Source of the DNA: Aphrophora alni
Lineage: Eukaryota > Arthropoda > Insecta > Hemiptera > Aphrophoridae
Direction: 5' to 3'
Assembly: GCA_963513935.1 (NCBI GenBank)
Contig: OY740769.1
Span: 33,941,120-34,005,119 of the forward strand
DNA: 64,000 nucleotides
Part shown: positions 60,146-64,000 of the stretch, piece after piece
Layout of the letters: each line of letters begins with the position of its first letter
How positions within the stretch are numbered: position 1 is the first letter of the stretch
Notes under the pieces: generated by a model
The model's database searches: none
Told to the model about the DNA's origin: nothing
Seen by the model: only the letters and a program-made list of their open reading frames with translations
Program-made: the position numbers and the translations under genes

Positions 60146-63100
60146 TGGGACTAATATTAAAAACGTAATATTTTAAAATTAGCTCTAGCGATTGCATTAA
60201 AAAGAAGATGAATGACTTAAAGCCGCGCGTAAAGTCGCAATTAAATTAAATTACAGTTCAGAAATAATTAGAAAAAAATTATCCTCGTAAGCTGTCATTA
60301 AAAGCTTGGTTTTAGTCAAATAAGATTTACGATTTTTAGACTTTATTTAAATATATATAAAAAAAAATTTAAGACAGCGTCCATGACTGATTTTCATATT
60401 TTGATTGTCAAGTTTTTGTCATTTTTGGTGACGAATGATTTTGGGAGGTGTCAATAACAAAATTTGTGCAATGTTTACAAAGTTTATTTGAAACACATCC
60501 GTTCATAATATTAATTGTGTACAAAACTGGCTATCACCATAAATTAAGTGAACTATATGTTCTCTCTATTGGTACTATATCCAGTAGTTTGACTATTTAA
60601 TAAGTTCATTCATTGACCACAAGCCAGAGTTAAATCCCCAACAGAGGCGTGTAAACAGCTGTCGCGGTGGTTCATGATTGAAGCTACAAAGGTTAATTTC
60701 TCGAGAGTTAATCAAGGAAGCAGTGGGTGTACTGTAATGACTTCTTGATCTACAATTAGTAATGACTTTTGTTAGTAAAGAAATACTTTATATTAAGAAA
60801 ACTGTGTAGATAAACTAGTACTGCGGTCATTTTGTCTTTTAGCTTGATGTAAAATTTGTATTTTTCCTTTTACAATATGTCCAGATACATTTCTAAACTA
60901 GGAAGTCAAACGAGAAGTTATTTAGCGCTTTTCCTAAAAGAAAATTTAAAGATAAATAGATCTTTTTACTTTAAAATTACAAAATAAAAGTATTAGTGGA
61001 ACTAAATTTTCTAAGTCGCGTATGATGAGATGGTTGACGACCCCTTTAGTTATTACCATTTTCAAACAACCGACATTTTAAAACAGTTTTCAGGGTACGT
61101 TAAAATTTAATAAGATTGCTACCTGCTTAGCACTGAGAAAAAAATAGAAATTATCCGATTACTGTATAAAATAGCTATTCAATTTATGAAATGTACTTTA
61201 ATTTCAATTCGTGTTAATAACAGAATTAAAATTGTGGTAAAAAAACAATAATTTTATTTAAACAGGAAAAAAAGAGAATGACAAAATTATTGTCAATTTA
61301 GTCGGTAGTTAAACGCTCTGCAACCTTCAGAAGCAATCTTCCAACACGAAGGTATAATTAGGGGATCTTGTGATTTACCCGTGTTTGTCCCACGGGAAGG
61401 GCAAAGATGCGCTCGACTGTGATCCTACTCATGGCCACTCAATCCTGAAATTACAGCTGTGCACTTGTCATGCACCATGGTGCTTGCACGCATGGTGTGT
61501 ACGCCTATCATGTATCAACGGAGCTTGGAATACCGTGACATCTAAGGCAATGCAATATGTCATCTATAAATCATTTTTATTTTTGACACGTTAGCAGAAA
61601 ATGTTTAATGTTGATTGAATTTAATATCTGTCGAATATACGCATAAGTAATGAATCAATCAAAATCATTTTTCATGCCTCCTTTTTTTATCATTTGTAGC
61701 CGCAATTTTGAAAAACAATTCGAAATTACTGCTTGTGTAAAGGCTATACTGTAAAATTAATTCCTCTACTTTCGTAGTTCAATTTCCATGAAATAAAACT
61801 CACTTTCTTTATTATTTCGAAGATTTTAAAACATAGAGTTTTATGTGTTAAATTGGTAATTTACGTTGTTCTCATCACTTAGAGGGATTAAATTACGTTT
61901 TACATAACTGCACTGTCTAGATATTTATAAGGTGTAAAATGTATATCAAATTTACTGAATATTGAACAAAAATTTCGATCATTTTAGTTAAATAGTACTA
62001 ATTTTCTGGACCTTGTCTAACAATCCAGTCCAAGAAGCAATTGTGTATAGCTAGGTACTAAATTTGTTTAAATTCCGGCAATTATTAGGATCGCCTAACT
62101 AAGTCCAGTGGCTAGGGTCTCGTTTGATGTAGAGAGGTTTAGAGTTTAAATACTTGAATAATGTTAAAAAATTATCGTGTTGACTCAGGATCCTGTGGTG
62201 AAGTGGAGAGCTACGATTAGCAGCGAATTATAGTTGTGAAGGCTAGAATTATACAATGGGAACTAGATGGCTGACCATTTATTACTTGACTAAAACAGCA
62301 ATCTAACAGGGTTTCACTGCTCTTGCCTCACAGGAATATAAATCATTACTTTTGGCGGTGGTTTCTTTTATTTCAAAGCACATGTAGGCAAATATCCGCA
62401 AAACTTCCAGGAAGCCTACCGAATTAAACTTCAAATAAATACATAAAAGAATTATCGTTTTCTTTTAACTCCTGCTCTATTTCCTGTTTGGGCCAATTCC
62501 AAATCTTTAATAAATTACTGTAGTCTCAATATGAGAAAATGATTGTCGTCAATGTGGGCCGTCCCAAAATAAACAAGTTCAAATGTGGACAAGGAAGTAG
62601 GGACAATATATATAGCACATAAAGTAGGACAAAGAACATATGGCGGAATAAATGTGTATCTAGAGTTGGACTGAGTTTAAATCTAGGTCTTAGTAGGGAC
62701 AGAATTATACTAATGAGGAATAATAACATCATTTATCGCAACAAATTAGATTTTGCACATTTCAAAACAGAGAATTTATCCCAGGTTAAGGCAATACTTT
62801 CCTGTGATTTTAAAACAATAGTTCGGTTGATAAAGTAAAAAGATATTAACGTTAGACAGGATGAAAGGATGAAAATAAAATAAAATATATATCATCTCTT
62901 CAGTAATATATTGTTCTTGTTTATTATCAAATTTAAAAATACATTTTTATTTGTTTATTATCGCAATACATTATTTGTTTGGTCACAATTTCATGTAATA
63001 TAAAGTACTTAGTTTAATTTTTGTTTTGTTTTTTTGTGATCACATTTTATTTCATTGTTATGTACCTTAGAATGTTGAGTACATGACGTCACAAATAAAT

Positions 63101-64000
63101 AACATTTAAAGGTTCTACTTATTTTGGGACTGAGTGAGGAACCTTTCAATCTATTGAAATTATTATTTATTAAAAGATATTGTTACTCTTTTATTATTTA
63201 ATAAATTTTATTAAATTTAAAATAAACTAAATATAACGTTGATATTTCAGAGAAATGTGAAATACGTAGAATAAAACCAAACCATCAAATCGTAAGTTAA
63301 AAAAAAAAAAATTATGTTGAGCTAAATATGACAACTAAACCTGTCAGGCAGAAATAAAGACCACTTTTCAAGCCAAACTCTCTCACCCGTCTTCTCTTTT
63401 AAAAATAAAAATACTAAAATATGTGCTCATATTCATCCGTGATGAGAGGGAATGTAAATGCTAGGAAGTATGTGGAATGTTTTTACACTAGTTTTCTCTC
63501 TTTCGTCCGTTTTTAAATCTACTGAAATAATTTTCATTCAGCCATTCCGCACGTGGTTCAGCTGAGGTCGTGTATAACGTCATTTCTGGCATCTCGCCTG
63601 CATTTAATCCTTGCCAATATTTCCAAGATACTTAATGTTCAAATATCCATTAACAATTTGGTTTAATGTGTAATTGAGATTACAAGTAATATGTGTTGTA
63701 ATGTTCTTTTCTAATTGCACGTTTGTATTGATATATTAAATAATTATTTGTTATCTTCAGCTAAACAATAATAATGGTACTATATGGGGGGAAATTGGCA
63801 CCTTTTGTCTGAAAACATTAATTTCCGTGGACTAATTAATATGAGATTCATCACAACACTTTATAGAAGAAATAAAAACGTACCGGCTAGAGAACCAGAA
63901 AAGCTATATTTTTCAGTTTTAAATGTACTAAATTTATCTTGTCTCATGTTCATCACATTCTTTTCTTCCTATCATATAGTGCAAGTTATCAGTTACGGTT

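Larger units (their letters stand above)
47341..64000 (+). other. ChaC: ChaC intron 2 (at least 16.7 kb, continues past the window)
   Basis: Starts with donor GTGAGT. It holds AT-rich sequence, microsatellites, family R copies (listed separately) and unassigned GC-richer patches near 52,000-52,100, 60,620-60,690 and 61,370-61,530. No further ChaC exon was recognised. Whether another gene lies inside the intron cannot be excluded. Confidence 0.65.

Overview
The window is strongly AT-rich eukaryotic DNA from an animal with long introns and much decayed transposon sequence. Short runs of the AACCTAAC type (about 40,910, 51,500 and 53,000), the classes of mobile element, and a ChaC gene that resembles insect homologues all suggest an insect. 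A hemipteran-like genome is my guess, not proven. There is one 200-base assembly gap (15,069-15,268). No bacterial-style operons, rRNA genes or CRISPR arrays are present.

One host gene is well supported. It is the 5' part of a ChaC-type glutathione-specific gamma-glutamylcyclotransferase on the + strand: a 153-base first coding exon (39,734-39,886), a 7.4 kb intron, and a 36-base micro-exon (47,305-47,340). Together they encode the first 63 residues. The rest of the protein, including the catalytic glutamate region, is expected beyond 64,000, because I could not find it in the last 16.7 kb. A second, much weaker candidate is a short first coding exon near 1,015-1,048 that looks like the start of a Rossmann-fold (FAD or NAD(P) binding) enzyme.

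The left part (1-20 kb) holds these elements in order: a 23-24 bp minisatellite at the window edge; a fold-back DNA element (about 2.24-3.15 kb); a decayed non-LTR retrotransposon with a YADD motif (3.5-5.1 kb), interrupted by a 363 bp MITE; a hammerhead-like fragment (10.93 kb); the assembly gap; a second non-LTR fragment on the - strand (15.74-16.68 kb); a tRNA-like SINE fragment; a 30 bp minisatellite; a - strand, intron-containing, internally deleted transposase-like pseudogene (17.99-19.25 kb); and a second copy of the MITE (19.59-19.95 kb).

The middle (20-39 kb) holds microsatellites, a ten-unit 72 bp tandem array, a mariner-type DDE transposase pseudogene (27.95-28.92 kb), two ~145 bp tandem arrays (31.2-32.3 and 33.4-34.0 kb) and a 147 bp MITE with long terminal inverted repeats. 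The right part (39-64 kb) is the ChaC promoter, its exons and its introns. A dispersed, degenerate repeat family, here called family R, recurs at least a dozen times across the window on both strands. It is the most abundant element I can see and does not match any family I can name.
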